From the NCBI GenBank assembly GCA_002067865.1, contig MVRC01000005.1, forward strand, positions 99,643-163,642: 64,000 nt of DNA, given 5' to 3'. Each line of letters begins with the position of its first letter. Within the stretch, counting starts at the first letter, position 1. The DNA is from Methanomassiliicoccales archaeon PtaU1.Bin124 (GTDB lineage Archaea; Thermoplasmatota; Thermoplasmata; Methanomassiliicoccales; UBA472). Shown one piece after another: positions 1 to 9,447 of this stretch. Under the pieces are notes generated by a model that did not search any database, had not been told where the DNA came from, and saw only the letters and a list, made by a program, of their open reading frames with translations. Both the position numbers and the translations under genes were made by a program.

Positions 1-69
1 GCCTATGCGACCGCCAAGGCCATCTCGAAGGCGGAGAAGCACGTAGAACAGCCTGAGCAGAAGGCGTGA
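1..69 (+). CDS. C-terminal end of an upstream gene, possibly ribosomal protein L24e
   Basis: An open frame enters from the window edge and ends at TGA 67-69. Its 22 residues are rich in Ala, Lys and Glu, as in a basic ribosomal-protein tail. In many archaea the gene for L24e directly precedes ndk and infB, and that gene order is the only reason to suggest L24e. The tail itself has no diagnostic motif. The stop codon lies 5 bases upstream of the preferred ndk ATG, so the genes are almost certainly co-transcribed. Confidence 0.45.
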   Translation, partial: AYATAKAISKAEKHVEQPEQKA

Positions 70-74
70 GCTCA

Positions 75-527
75 ATGATAGAGCGCACCTTCGTCATGTT
101 GAAGCCGGACGCCGTACAGCGTGGCCTGATGGGCGATATCGTCGCCCGCCTGGAGCGCAAGGGCTACAAGCCGGTAGCGATGAAGCTCATGCACATCCCC
201 CGCGAGCTGGCGGAGCGCCACTACGGGGAGCACAAGGGCAAGAGCTTCTTCATGGGTCTGATCGACTACATCACCTCCGGCCCGGTGCTGGTGATGGTGT
301 GGGAGGGAGAGAACGTCGTGGCGGACATGAGGGCCATGATGGGCAAGACGAACCCCAAGGACGCCTTGCCTGGCACCATCCGCGGTGACTTCGCCCAGCA
401 GACCGGCAGGAACATCATCCACGGCTCCGACTCCGTCGAGTCGGCCAAGCGGGAGATCGCCCTGTTCTTCAACGACTACGAGCTGCAGAGCTGGAAGCTG
501 ACTTCCGAGCCCTGGCTGTTCGAGTGA
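75..527 (+). CDS. ndk: nucleoside diphosphate kinase
   Basis: Transfers the gamma phosphate of ATP to other nucleoside diphosphates through a phospho-histidine, balancing cytosolic NTP and dNTP pools. The product is 150 residues, the normal family length. It has the N-terminal [12 protein letters not shown] strand and the active-site block NIIHGSDS, whose His is about residue 116. ATG 75 is preferred because a GTGAG element lies just before it; GTG 66 is possible and would overlap the upstream stop. It sits between a probable ribosomal gene and infB, a common archaeal arrangement. Confidence 0.96.
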   Translation: MIERTFVMLKPDAVQRGLMGDIVARLERKGYKPVAMKLMHIPRELAERHYGEHKGKSFFMGLIDYITSGPVLVMVWEGENVVADMRAMMGKTNPKDALPGTIRGDFAQQTGRNIIHGSDSVESAKREIALFFNDYELQSWKLTSEPWLFE

Positions 528-628
528 ACGGTCCAAACCCCTTTTCATTCCATATTTTTCATCCAGATATCAAAATCGCGTCCATTTCTTAAGGAAACTA
601 CAAATATCGATTCTCTAATGCGACAAAT

Positions 629-2380
629 ATGACCATCCGGCAGCCGATCGTCAGCGTGCTGGGCCATGTAGACCATGGTAAGACCAGCCTTCTGGATTAC
701 ATACGTGGGACGACGGTTTCGGCGCGCGAGGCCGGGTTCATCACTCAGCATATCGGGGCCACCGAAGTGCCCCTGGAGCACATCGAGAAGGTGTGCGCCC
801 AGCTGATGGGAAAGAAGAAGTTCAACGTCCCCGGGCTGCTGTTCATCGATACCCCCGGGCATCAGTCGTTCACCTCCCTGCGCGCCAGGGGCGGTTCATT
901 GGCCGACATCGCCATTCTGGTCATCGACATCAACGAGGGCCTGAAGCCCCAGACGATCGAATCGATCAACATCCTGCGCCGTTACAAGACCCCGTTCATC
1001 ATCGCCATGAACAAGATCGACCTAATCGACGGCTGGATATCGAATCCAAAGATGCCGTTCATCCTCTCCGAGAAGAAGCAGATGGAAGAGGTGCAGGAAC
1101 GGGTCAACATGCGGATGTACGATATCATAGGGCGCATCAGCATGGAAGGCCTCTCGGCGGACAGATATGACCGCATCGAGGACTTCACTAAGAACATCGC
1201 CTTGGTCCCGGTCAGCGCCAAGACCGGAGAGGGCATCCCGGACCTTCTCCTCGTCCTTATCGGTCTGGCCCAGCGTTTCCTGGAAGGGAAGCTGAACACC
1301 GAGGAGGGCCCGGCCAAGGGAACGATACTCGAGGTCAAGGAAGAGAAGGGTTTGGGGCAGACTATCGATGTCATCGTCTATTCAGGCACGCTCCACCGCG
1401 GCGATACCGTCGCATTGGGCACGAGGAGCGGAAAACCGCTCGTCACGAAGGTGAAGGCGGTGCTTAAGCCGAAACCGCTCGATGAGATACGCGACCCACG
1501 GGACAGATTCGATTCTGTCAGGGAGATATCCGCCGCCGCAGGTGTCAAGGTCAGCTGCCAGACGCTGGAGGGCGTGCTGGCCGGTGCGCCGTTGCGGGTC
1601 ATCGACGGCAACCAGAAAGAGGTTCTGGAGGAGATCGCATCGGAGACCAAGGTCAACATCAAGACCGAGGAGTCTGGAATCATGGTCAAGGCCGATGCCA
1701 TCGGTTCCCTCGAGGCGCTGGCGTTCGAAGCGGACAAGGCCAAGATCCCCATCCGCAAGTATGAGGTGGGGGACATCTCCAGGCGCGACCTGATCGAGGT
1801 TTCCGCCTACAACGATCCATACCTCCGCGTCATCCTCGGATTCAACATCAACATGCTTCCCGATGCCAAGGATGCATTGGCCAGCCATGACGTCAAGGTC
1901 TTTAACAATAACGTCGTCTACGGCCTTATCGATGAGTACCAGAAGTGGCTGGCCGAGGAGAAGCGAAAGGCCGAGGAGGCCAAGCGTGCATCCGTCTCGT
2001 TCCCGGCCAAGTTCCGCATCCTACCCAATTGCGTGTTCCGCGTCAGCAAGCCAGCAATCGTTGGCGTTCGAGTTCTGGCCGGGCGGTTGAGGAACAACAT
2101 GGCGGTGGTCGATCGCGACGGCAAGGACATCGGACGCATCAAATCGCTGCGCAGCGGGGAAGATACCTTGAAGGAGGCGCTGGCCGGCCAGGAGGTCGCC
2201 ATCGCCATCGACGGCCCCACCGTTGGCAGGCAGATCGACGTCGAGGATGTACTGTACGTGGACATCCTGGAATCGGAGTACAAGAACCTGGCCGATTACG
2301 GCCTCAACGAAGATGAAAAGATGGTCCTGGAAGAGATCGGCGAGATAAAGCGCCGCCAGGACCCGTTCTGGGGAATGTAA
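629..2380 (+). CDS. infB: translation initiation factor aIF5B (IF-2 family)
   Basis: GTPase that promotes ribosomal subunit joining and initiator tRNA placement. It is 583 residues, typical of archaeal aIF5B, which lacks the long bacterial and eukaryotic N-terminal extension. The GTPase domain has G1 GHVDHGKTS (about residue 11), G3 DTPGHQSF (about 75), G4 NKID (about 128) and a G5 SAK motif. Beta-barrel domains and a lysine- and glutamate-rich helix follow. About 100 bases of AT-rich sequence separate it from ndk, so it may have its own promoter. It converges on the next gene with only 10 bases between stop codons. Confidence 0.97.
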   Translation: MTIRQPIVSVLGHVDHGKTSLLDYIRGTTVSAREAGFITQHIGATEVPLEHIEKVCAQLMGKKKFNVPGLLFIDTPGHQSFTSLRARGGSLADIAILVIDINEGLKPQTIESINILRRYKTPFIIAMNKIDLIDGWISNPKMPFILSEKKQMEEVQERVNMRMYDIIGRISMEGLSADRYDRIEDFTKNIALVPVSAKTGEGIPDLLLVLIGLAQRFLEGKLNTEEGPAKGTILEVKEEKGLGQTIDVIVYSGTLHRGDTVALGTRSGKPLVTKVKAVLKPKPLDEIRDPRDRFDSVREISAAAGVKVSCQTLEGVLAGAPLRVIDGNQKEVLEEIASETKVNIKTEESGIMVKADAIGSLEALAFEADKAKIPIRKYEVGDISRRDLIEVSAYNDPYLRVILGFNINMLPDAKDALASHDVKVFNNNVVYGLIDEYQKWLAEEKRKAEEAKRASVSFPAKFRILPNCVFRVSKPAIVGVRVLAGRLRNNMAVVDRDGKDIGRIKSLRSGEDTLKEALAGQEVAIAIDGPTVGRQIDVEDVLYVDILESEYKNLADYGLNEDEKMVLEEIGEIKRRQDPFWGM

Positions 2381-2390
2381 GGAAAAGGTT

Positions 2391-2996
2391 TTACGGCGCT
2401 GGCGGCTGTGGAGGCACCGGCGGCGCTGGAGGCAGGTTCTTCTTCTTGTGCTTCATTATGAGGAAGAGCACCACCGCCACGAGGATCGCCAGCACTATAA
2501 TGACAACGATCCAGATGGCCCAGATGATCTCCTCGATGGGTATGATGTCGCCGTTGGTGACCGAGACATCATAATCGATCTCGAGAGAACCGGTGTTGGC
2601 CTTGTTGTCGACCACCAGGTAGAAGATCTTCTGTTCCGTCAGCGTGATGAAACCGAAAGCGATGACCTTGCCGAACACGTTGGAGCTGTCCCAGGTCTTG
2701 TTAGCCGTGTATGCGCTCCCTGTCGTATACTTGTTATAGTTATCCTCGTCCAGCAGCAGGACCTTGAAGCCCGTGACCGACGTTGCGGTCGTCTGGTTGA
2801 TATAGAATCCCAGATAGGTCGCGGCATGCGAGGTGTCGTTGAGCGCCTGGATCTTGACCAAGGCCTTATACCCGCCCGCAGGAACGCTCGTCGTCCCCTT
2901 CTGTTGGTCCACCGTTTCGGCGGCAACAGCCGGCATTATCAATGAGATCGCTAGCAGTGCGATGATGAGAGATGTGATCGTCTTGGTACCGTTCAT
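2391..2996 (-). CDS. secreted or membrane-anchored protein with proline-rich tail
   Basis: 201 residues that I do not recognise. The N-terminus is a signal-peptide-like segment ending near PAVAAE (about residue 26). A beta-rich extracellular domain of about 120 residues follows, with Thr/Asn-rich stretches and several N-x-T/S sequons. A strong membrane helix lies near residues 158-182, then a Lys-rich stop-transfer patch (KHKKK) and a short cytoplasmic tail of PPAPP-type repeats. This looks like a single-pass surface protein facing outward, with a proline-rich internal tail that could bind a partner. No neighbour suggests a role. Confidence 0.7.
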   Translation of the reverse strand: MNGTKTITSLIIALLAISLIMPAVAAETVDQQKGTTSVPAGGYKALVKIQALNDTSHAATYLGFYINQTTATSVTGFKVLLLDEDNYNKYTTGSAYTANKTWDSSNVFGKVIAFGFITLTEQKIFYLVVDNKANTGSLEIDYDVSVTNGDIIPIEEIIWAIWIVVIIVLAILVAVVLFLIMKHKKKNLPPAPPVPPQPPAP

Positions 2997-3057
2997 TAAC
3001 TCCCCTGGCAGGGAACATACAATTCAGCATATCATTTTTTCCTAATGCCGGGGTCGG

Positions 3058-4131
3058 TCACATCTTCTTAACAGGCGGAGCGTCGACCCCTTCCTGGTGC
3101 TGATGAGAATGGCTCGAATCTGGCCAGTGGACATGGGTATGGACGATCTCTGGATGCACATGGCGATGTGAATGTCTGCCTTGCTCGTCCGGATGGTGTT
3201 CGTGCTCACCATCATCGTGGGCATGGACATGTTCGTGCTCCACCGCCTCGTGTCGATGCTCGTGGGCATGTCCCTCCCTGGTGATGGTCCAGGTCCCGAA
3301 GGCCATGAGCCCTCCGGCGACCAGCAGCTGTAAGGTGATATGGTCGCCCAGCAAGGGTATGGAGGCGACGGCAGCAACGTACGGACCGACGGAAAAGAAC
3401 GTGCCGGTCCGCGATGAGCCGAGATATTTAAGACCGACCATGAAAAGGGCCATGCTGACCCCGTAGCAGACCATGCCGATGGCCAGTGCCTCGGCCGTCG
3501 CCAAACTAGCCCCCGCCCCGCCATAGAGGGATAGCCCCAGGGTGAGCGAGACCGACGCCGCCACGGCGCTTTTTATCAAGGCCAGTTGCACCGGGTCATG
3601 ATCGGAGACCTTCTGCATGAGGTTGTTGTCGATGCCCCAGCAGACCATGGCCAGCACGATAAGTATGGGTCCCTCCCCCAAGACCATTCCGCCCGGCGAA
3701 TAGGAGATGATGAAACTCGCTCCGGTCATGGCCGCCAGCGCGGTCCATAACCTCCATCCTCCATGTTCGCGGAAGACGGCAACGGCTATGACGGCCGTGG
3801 CGACCCCTTCCAAGTTCAGAAGGAGCGAAGCGGATGATCCGGCCGTGCTCTGCAGACCGACCATGAGCAGTATCGGGGCTAGGACGCCGCCTGCGAAGAC
3901 GGCGCCTGCCAAGTACGGCACATCATACCTGGTCAGGGGGGAAGATGACCTTGCTGGGGACGTACCCCCTCGTATCAGCGTCCAGATCAGCAGGCCCAGG
4001 AACGAGCCCGCATACAGCAGACCGGCCAGGGTGACGGCAGGTATGTCGCCCACCAGCACCTTCGAGAAAGGGACGCTGAGGCCGAACAGCGCCCCCGAGA
4101 CCAGCACCGCCAAGATGGGGCCCTTGACCAT
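3058..4131 (-). CDS. EamA/DMT-family permease with His-rich C-terminal tail
   Basis: Drug/metabolite transporter superfamily membrane protein with about ten hydrophobic helices arranged as two EamA repeats. The usual family length is near 290-300 residues; here about 65 extra residues follow the last helix. They are dominated by His, Glu and Asp, with repeated H-x-H pairs. Such tails commonly bind Zn, Ni or Co, so metal export or metal sensing by the carrier is a reasonable inference, but the substrate is unknown. The start at MVKGPILAVL (4131) places the first helix at the N-terminus; an ATG 24 bases upstream is also open. Confidence 0.85.
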   Translation of the reverse strand: MVKGPILAVLVSGALFGLSVPFSKVLVGDIPAVTLAGLLYAGSFLGLLIWTLIRGGTSPARSSSPLTRYDVPYLAGAVFAGGVLAPILLMVGLQSTAGSSASLLLNLEGVATAVIAVAVFREHGGWRLWTALAAMTGASFIISYSPGGMVLGEGPILIVLAMVCWGIDNNLMQKVSDHDPVQLALIKSAVAASVSLTLGLSLYGGAGASLATAEALAIGMVCYGVSMALFMVGLKYLGSSRTGTFFSVGPYVAAVASIPLLGDHITLQLLVAGGLMAFGTWTITREGHAHEHRHEAVEHEHVHAHDDGEHEHHPDEQGRHSHRHVHPEIVHTHVHWPDSSHSHQHQEGVDAPPVKKM

Positions 4132-4270
4132 GTTCCCGCTACCACCCTCAACCAATAACTACTTCTTGGTGGAAGGGATGAACTGGAACGAAGGTGGTCT
4201 GGCCCCTCGCTGTATTCTTCGATGACCATACCCAGCATCGTCAACGGGCAGGAACCATCACAATGAAAAA

Positions 4271-4278
4271 TTATTTAA
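4271..4278 (+). promoter_or_regulatory. TATA box of the rps6e-eif2g-PIN operon
   Basis: TTATTTAA lies about 40 bases before the S6e start codon, predicting transcription from about 4302. A GGTGAT ribosome-binding site (4308-4313) lies 5 bases before ATG 4317, favouring that ATG over the adjacent one at 4314. Confidence 0.55.
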
Positions 4279-4316
4279 GGGGAACTACATTAGGGCGGTT
4301 ACTCTAAGGTGATATG

Positions 4317-4715
4317 ATGGTCGAATTCAAAGCTGTCATCAACGACGCAAAGTCTGGAAAGTCCTACCAGGTCAGCGTCTCGGGACACCACGCCAACTCC
4401 TTGATCGGCAAGAAGATCGGCGATGTGGTGGACGGAATATTCGTTGGTCTGCCTGGCTACAAGCTTCAGGTCACCGGCGGAAGCGACAAGGATGGTTTCC
4501 CCATGCGCCACGACCTCCCCGGTCCGCGCCGCAAGAAGCTCCTGGTCGCTGACGGACATGGCTTCAACTCCCCCTCCGACGGTATGAGGAAGAAGAAGTC
4601 CTTCCGTGGCAACACCATCGCCCCTGACACTGTCCAGCTGAACATGAAGATCAGCACCCCGGGCGCCAAGGCCATCGAGGACCTCATCAAGAAAGAAGAA
4701 GCCCCCAAGCAGTAG
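4317..4715 (+). CDS. rps6e: small-subunit ribosomal protein S6e
   Basis: Archaeal/eukaryotic S6e of the 30S subunit, 132 residues, the archaeal length. It begins with VEFKAVINDAKSGKSYQ and has the characteristic GFPMRHDLPGPRRKKLL block in the middle. It lacks the long phosphorylated C-terminal helix of eukaryotic S6. It is the first gene of a conserved archaeal trio with aIF2-gamma and a PIN protein. It terminates with TAG. Confidence 0.97.
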   Translation: MVEFKAVINDAKSGKSYQVSVSGHHANSLIGKKIGDVVDGIFVGLPGYKLQVTGGSDKDGFPMRHDLPGPRRKKLLVADGHGFNSPSDGMRKKKSFRGNTIAPDTVQLNMKISTPGAKAIEDLIKKEEAPKQ

Positions 4716-4725
4716 AGGCTTCTAA

Positions 4726-5949
4726 ATGAAGAACGTCCGCCAGCCTGAAATCAACATCGGCATGATCGGTCACGTCGACCATGGAAAGACGACGCTGACC
4801 AAAGCTCTGAGCGGTACCTGGACCGACCGTCACTCCGAAGAGGTCAAGAGAGGTATCTCCATCCGCCTAGGCTATGCGGACGTGACTTTCTACAAGTGCC
4901 CCGATTGCGGTACTTATACTTCGAAGCCGACCTGCCTCTGCGGCGGGAAGGCGGAGATCCTGCGCCCGGTCTCCTTCGTGGATGCCCCGGGACATGAGAC
5001 GCTGATGGCCACCATGCTCTCCGGAGCGGCCATGATGGACGGCGCTCTTCTGCTGGTCGCAGCGAACGAGAAGTGCCCCCAGCCGCAGACCAAGGAGCAT
5101 CTCATGGCGCTGAGCATCATCGGCGTCGAGAAGATCATCATAGTGCAGAACAAGATCGACATCGTCACCAAGGAAGAGGCCTTGGACAACTTCCGCCAGA
5201 TAAAGGAGTTCGTCAAAGGCACCATCGCCGAGAACGCGCCGATCATACCGGTCTCGGCCCATCACGACGTCAACATCGACAAGCTCATCGAGACGATCGA
5301 GACGTACATTCCGACCCCGAAGCACGACGACAAGAAGCCCGTGCGCATGTTCGTTGCTCGCAGCTTCGACATCAACACCCCCGGCACCGAGCCCAAGGAC
5401 CTCAAGGGAGGCGTTCTCGGTGGAAGCATCATCCAGGGACGCCTGGAGATCGGGGATGAGATCGAGGTCGTTCCAGGCCGCAAGGTGGATATGCCCGGCG
5501 GCAAGACCGCGTGGGAGAAGATCACCACCAAGGTCGTTTCACTTCATGCCGGTAACAACGAGCTCACCAAGGCCAGGCCAGGCGGGCTCATTGCGGTCGG
5601 CACTCTTCTGGACCCTTCGCTGACCAAGTCCGACGGTCTCACCGGCCGCGTCGCCGGTAAGCCAGGCACACTTCCGCCAGTGGTCGCCAAGATCACCATG
5701 GCCACCAATCTGCTGGACCGCGTGGTCGGTACGGCCGAGAACCTGGCGGTGGAGCACATCAAGACCAACGAGCCCCTCATGCTGTCCGTCGGTACCGCGA
5801 CCACCGTCGGCGTCGTGACCAGCGCCCGCAACGAATCGGTCGATGTGAACCTCAAGCTGCCCGTCTGCACAGAAAAGGGCCAGCGCGTCGCCATCTCCCG
5901 TAAGATCAGCAACAAGTGGCGTCTGATCGGATACGGCATCGTGCAGTGA
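4726..5949 (+). CDS. eif2g: translation initiation factor aIF2 gamma subunit
   Basis: GTP-binding core of heterotrimeric aIF2, which carries initiator Met-tRNA to the small subunit. 407 residues, full length. G1 is GHVDHGKTT (about residue 15). A Cys4 zinc knuckle starting CPDC lies near residues 58-73, a hallmark of archaeal and eukaryotic gamma subunits that is absent from EF-Tu. DAPGHE and NKID follow, then two beta-barrel domains. It lies 10 bases after rps6e and 6 bases before the PIN gene, so the three form one operon. Confidence 0.98.
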   Translation: MKNVRQPEINIGMIGHVDHGKTTLTKALSGTWTDRHSEEVKRGISIRLGYADVTFYKCPDCGTYTSKPTCLCGGKAEILRPVSFVDAPGHETLMATMLSGAAMMDGALLLVAANEKCPQPQTKEHLMALSIIGVEKIIIVQNKIDIVTKEEALDNFRQIKEFVKGTIAENAPIIPVSAHHDVNIDKLIETIETYIPTPKHDDKKPVRMFVARSFDINTPGTEPKDLKGGVLGGSIIQGRLEIGDEIEVVPGRKVDMPGGKTAWEKITTKVVSLHAGNNELTKARPGGLIAVGTLLDPSLTKSDGLTGRVAGKPGTLPPVVAKITMATNLLDRVVGTAENLAVEHIKTNEPLMLSVGTATTVGVVTSARNESVDVNLKLPVCTEKGQRVAISRKISNKWRLIGYGIVQ

Positions 5950-5955
5950 GGGCGC

Positions 5956-6312
5956 ATGAAGCGCGTCGTTCTCGACACCAACGCCCTCTTGATGCCATTC
6001 GAGTTCTCCATCAATCTGGACATCGAGCTGAAGTCATTGCTCGGGGACTGCGAGATATTCGTCCCTGGCCCGGTCATCGGCGAACTGAGGCGTTCTAAGA
6101 ACAAGTATGCCAAGGCCGCATCGGCGTTGGCCTCGAAGTACAAACTGTACCCGATGGCAACCCAAGGCGATGCCGGCGTCATCCAATCGGCCAAGGAATT
6201 GGACGCGTACGTGGTGACGAACGATTTCCCCCTGCAGAAGAAGCTGAGGCAGGCAGGGATCCGGCCGATCTACCTCCGGTCCAAGAACCACCTGTACCTG
6301 GACGAGTTCTAG
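5956..6312 (+). CDS. PIN-domain RNase of the Fcf1/Utp24-like archaeal group
   Basis: 118 residues forming one PIN domain. Acidic residues that could hold the metal ions are visible in VLDTNALLMP near the N-terminus, in PVIGELRRSK mid-protein and in VVTNDFPLQ near the C-terminus. Archaeal PIN proteins coupled to S6e and aIF2-gamma are related to the nucleases that cleave pre-rRNA, so a role in ribosome maturation is more likely than a toxin role. There is no antitoxin next to it. Its stop overlaps the tail of the convergent mmp8 gene by 4 bases. Confidence 0.88.
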   Translation: MKRVVLDTNALLMPFEFSINLDIELKSLLGDCEIFVPGPVIGELRRSKNKYAKAASALASKYKLYPMATQGDAGVIQSAKELDAYVVTNDFPLQKKLRQAGIRPIYLRSKNHLYLDEF

Positions 6313-7127
6313 ATCAGCGGCCGGGGAGGGTCCTCTTCCCCTTCCACCCTCTTATCCTTTATCTGCGTCATCCTCGTCTCCAGGATCATTTTTCCGGTCT
6401 CGGTGACGGCATAGATGGGTATCTTGTTTCCGACCTTCATGACGTCCCTCTTCTGCGCCTCGGCGCGAACGTTCCTGGAGGCGCAGGCGGAGATGATGTC
6501 GCAATGCTCGAACAAGGAGCGGGAGTCATCTTCGGAGAGAAGGGTGGTATGGACCGCGAACAGGACGACATGGTTGCCGAACTCATGCCTCAGAACCTCG
6601 GCGTCGTGACCGGTGGCCACAGAGACCCCGATCTTCTGATAGCCCATGGCCTGGGCCTTGAACGCACCCATGACCTGGTCTATCTTTGCGCCCAGCGGGT
6701 CCAGCACGCGGTTGATGCCTATCTCCTCGATGACCTCGGGAATGGGGCTGGTCCTGATGACACCGGATATCCTCCCGCCGATGCCCTGCACCACCTCTGG
6801 GTCCTCGATGACGACCGTCCCAGCACCTTCGCACACGATGACCGCGCAGTCGAGCATGCCTTTGGTGATGGACATGCCCATGAGCTCGCTCACTCCGAAC
6901 GACAGGAAGTCATGCATGCGCAGCTTCCTTTCCGGGCAGCACATCCCGAAATCCTTCATGCGGAACTCGACGTTCTTCCTGACGATCTCGGGGGTGATCT
7001 CCTCGATGCCCCTGTGCTTGTGGAAAAGGGGGCAGTACTTCACCAATGGTTCTCCGACCTCGACCACCTTGCCATCCTCGATGACGACCCTGGTCTTCCC
7101 CAAAGCCTCGATCTCATGCCTGCTCAT
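6309..7127 (-). CDS. DUF2099 protein, methanogenesis marker protein 8
   Basis: 272 residues, recognised as the DUF2099 family that is largely restricted to methanogens and known as methanogenesis marker 8; its biochemistry is not established. Several Cys residues could bind a metal cluster: YCPLFHKHRG near residue 31 and FGMCCPERK near residue 61. IVCEGAGTVVI and ATGHDAEVLRHEFG are further conserved-looking blocks. It stands alone, convergent with the translation operon and divergent from the histidine kinase. It is the strongest clue in the window that the host is a methanogen. Confidence 0.85.
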   Translation of the reverse strand: MSRHEIEALGKTRVVIEDGKVVEVGEPLVKYCPLFHKHRGIEEITPEIVRKNVEFRMKDFGMCCPERKLRMHDFLSFGVSELMGMSITKGMLDCAVIVCEGAGTVVIEDPEVVQGIGGRISGVIRTSPIPEVIEEIGINRVLDPLGAKIDQVMGAFKAQAMGYQKIGVSVATGHDAEVLRHEFGNHVVLFAVHTTLLSEDDSRSLFEHCDIISACASRNVRAEAQKRDVMKVGNKIPIYAVTETGKMILETRMTQIKDKRVEGEEDPPRPLI

Positions 7128-7154
7128 GGAAATCGGTCATACTAACTCGCACCT

Positions 7155-7164
7155 CGTATAAATC
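7155..7164 (-). promoter_or_regulatory. putative TATA box for the DUF2099 gene
   Basis: Read on the minus strand, GATTTATACG lies about 30 bases before the start codon at 7127, the right distance for a very short leader. Confidence 0.45.
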
Positions 7165-7239
7165 CACTTAGAAATTTTCGTCAATGGTCCCATCTGCAGT
7201 CCAAGAATATTATCACAAAAGATAACGACCCCCATCTCT

Positions 7240-7248
7240 GATTTATAA
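7240..7248 (+). promoter_or_regulatory. putative TATA box for the 7TM histidine kinase
   Basis: GATTTATAA lies about 35 bases before the ATG at 7281, giving a predicted start near 7270 and a short leader. Confidence 0.45.
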
Positions 7249-7280
7249 CCGGTTCGTCAATAGTTCAAGCACGGTTTTCT

Positions 7281-9329
7281 ATGGACGCAGGAACGCTGTT
7301 CATCGTTCAGATCATCTCCGCCATCGCCTCGATGGGTACGTTCATGATCACCTTCTGGTTCAAGAAGAACCCCGAGTCCAGATACTTCAGGCTGCTAGCA
7401 GGGGTGTGCGCTTTCTGGGCCTTCTTCTATGGGATGGAGCTCTTCCTGCCCACGCTCAATGAGAAGATCCTCGCGATGCAAATGCGGTTCATGATATCCC
7501 CTTACATGGGGGTGGCCATCGTGATGATTTCGGCGAAACATTTCGGGTGGGAGCGCCTACTCACCCTGAAGTGGAAGATCGCCATCTACTTCGTCCCGGT
7601 CCTGACCACTTTCATCGCGCTGACCTGGAACTACCATCACCTCTTCCGTTACGATTTCGCCCTCTCCCAGGTCGGCGACCTTACCATCCTCACATACACC
7701 AACGGTTTCTGGTTCATCATCTACATGATCAGCACCTATGTTCTCTCCCTCCTTTCCATATCCATCTCGGTGAACGCGGTCAGGGGGGCGAACAAGGTTT
7801 ACGCCCTGCAAGGTCTGGTCTTCTTCCTGGCCATCACCATCCCGCTCTTCCCCGATCTGGTTCATCAGATGAACTCCTCTCCCATACCGGGGTACAACCT
7901 CAGCTCGGCCCTGTTTGCCATTTCCAGCATCCTCATCCTCTGGAGCATCTACCACCTGCAGATGCTGAACATCAAGCCCGTGGTCAGGGCAGAGGTCATG
8001 GAACGACTGACCGACCCAGTATTGCTGCTGGACGAGGACGACCGGCTGATGGACTACAACTCTGCCGCCGCTACCGCCTTCTCCTGGGACGGCCAGGGCC
8101 AGATGGGCAAGAACCTGGTGGAGCTGCTGCCCGAGATAACTCCCTTGTTGATCATTGGTGATACGAAGGCCCACTTCCCCGAAATTGTCCATGTCAAGCA
8201 TGGCCTCCGTGTCATCTATGAGGTGAACACCACCAACGTGGTCATCGATGGTCGGATAAAAGAGAGGATAATCATCCTCAGGGACGTCACCATCCGTAAG
8301 AGCGCGCAGGATGCACTAAGGGAGCGGGAAAGGCAATACCGGGAACTGCTGGACAGGGCCCCGTTCCCCGTCGTTCTGACCAATATGTCGGATAACAGGG
8401 TGCTCTTCCTAAACGAAAAGATGGAGAAGAAGTTCGAGGTCGACAAGACACGGGTTTTTGGATTGGAGGCCAAGGTATTCTATGCGAATCCCGAGGACAG
8501 AGCCAGGATGCTTGCCATACTGAATGATAAAGGCAGCGTGTCCGAGTTCGAGGCCCAGATGGTCTCATCCACCGGCAAGAAGTTCTGGGCCTTCATCACC
8601 GCCACCACGATCAACTTCGAAGGGACCCATTCGATCTTCGCCGCGTTCAACGACATATCTGAACGCAAGCAGATGGAAGATGCCCTTCGTGTGACCAACA
8701 AGAAGCTCATGCTCCTATCCAGCGTCTCCCGGCATGACATGGTGAACCAGCTGACGGTGCTGTCCGGGTATCTGGCCATCGCTCAGGAGAATCCCGAACC
8801 GGAAAAGATGGGCCATGCCTTCTCCCGCATGGGCGCCAGCGTCAATTCCCTCAGGAACATGATAGAGTTCACCAAGGACTATCAGGAGCTGGGGGCCAGA
8901 GAGCCAGGATGGTTCGATCTCACCGAGCTGGTGGAGCGTTCGAGGTCCAAGGCGGCCCTCAGCGGCATCCATGTGGACGTCGACCTGAAGGGGGTCAGGG
9001 TGTATGGAGACGCATTGATCGAGAAGGTCTTCTCGAACCTGTTCGACAACAGCATCCGCCATGGCGGCAAGGTGACTGTGATCAGAATCGCCCTGGAGGA
9101 GGGAGACAAAGGGACGATCGTCTACTTCCAGGACGATGGCGTGGGGGTGGCGGCCGAGGACAAGGAAAGGATATTCCAGAGGGGATTCGGCAAGAACACC
9201 GGCCTGGGCCTGTTCCTGTCCCGGGAGATCCTGGCCATAACCGGCATGTCGATCAAGGAGAACGGCGTCGCAGGGCAGGGCGCGAGGTTCGAGATATCCG
9301 TGCCCGCAAGCATCTATCGCAAGGCGTAA
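7281..9329 (+). CDS. 7TM-PAS-PAS sensor histidine kinase
   Basis: 682 residues. Residues 1-235 hold about seven hydrophobic helices, like the 7TM N-terminal sensor domain of many archaeal kinases. Two PAS domains follow, roughly residues 245-340 and 350-465. The phosphoacceptor helix is SSVSRHDMVNQL (His near 480). A HATPase_c domain runs from about 560 to the end, with N-box NLFDNSIRHGG, G1 DDGVGV and G2 GLGLFLS. It would sense a membrane or small-molecule signal and phosphorylate a partner. No response regulator is adjacent, so the partner is encoded elsewhere. Confidence 0.92.
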   Translation: MDAGTLFIVQIISAIASMGTFMITFWFKKNPESRYFRLLAGVCAFWAFFYGMELFLPTLNEKILAMQMRFMISPYMGVAIVMISAKHFGWERLLTLKWKIAIYFVPVLTTFIALTWNYHHLFRYDFALSQVGDLTILTYTNGFWFIIYMISTYVLSLLSISISVNAVRGANKVYALQGLVFFLAITIPLFPDLVHQMNSSPIPGYNLSSALFAISSILILWSIYHLQMLNIKPVVRAEVMERLTDPVLLLDEDDRLMDYNSAAATAFSWDGQGQMGKNLVELLPEITPLLIIGDTKAHFPEIVHVKHGLRVIYEVNTTNVVIDGRIKERIIILRDVTIRKSAQDALRERERQYRELLDRAPFPVVLTNMSDNRVLFLNEKMEKKFEVDKTRVFGLEAKVFYANPEDRARMLAILNDKGSVSEFEAQMVSSTGKKFWAFITATTINFEGTHSIFAAFNDISERKQMEDALRVTNKKLMLLSSVSRHDMVNQLTVLSGYLAIAQENPEPEKMGHAFSRMGASVNSLRNMIEFTKDYQELGAREPGWFDLTELVERSRSKAALSGIHVDVDLKGVRVYGDALIEKVFSNLFDNSIRHGGKVTVIRIALEEGDKGTIVYFQDDGVGVAAEDKERIFQRGFGKNTGLGLFLSREILAITGMSIKENGVAGQGARFEISVPASIYRKA

Positions 9330-9375
9330 GCAGTTCGCATCAACCTTCTGCGGGCGTGAATCCTCAGTCGCAAAT

Positions 9376-9384
9376 GTATAAATC
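9376..9384 (+). promoter_or_regulatory. putative TATA box for the riboflavin kinase gene
   Basis: GTATAAATC lies about 65 bases before the start codon at 9448. The leader between them could hold an operator, because this protein family can regulate its own riboflavin genes. Confidence 0.4.
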
Positions 9385-9447
9385 GAACCTACCGGATAAT
9401 CGGGACGCTCACCAATACGTGAGTAAATACCCGTTGAGGCGTAGGCC

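Noticed and set aside
5956..6312. VapC-type toxin
   Set aside because: No antitoxin gene is adjacent, and the position behind rps6e and eif2g is that of the conserved archaeal rRNA-processing PIN group.
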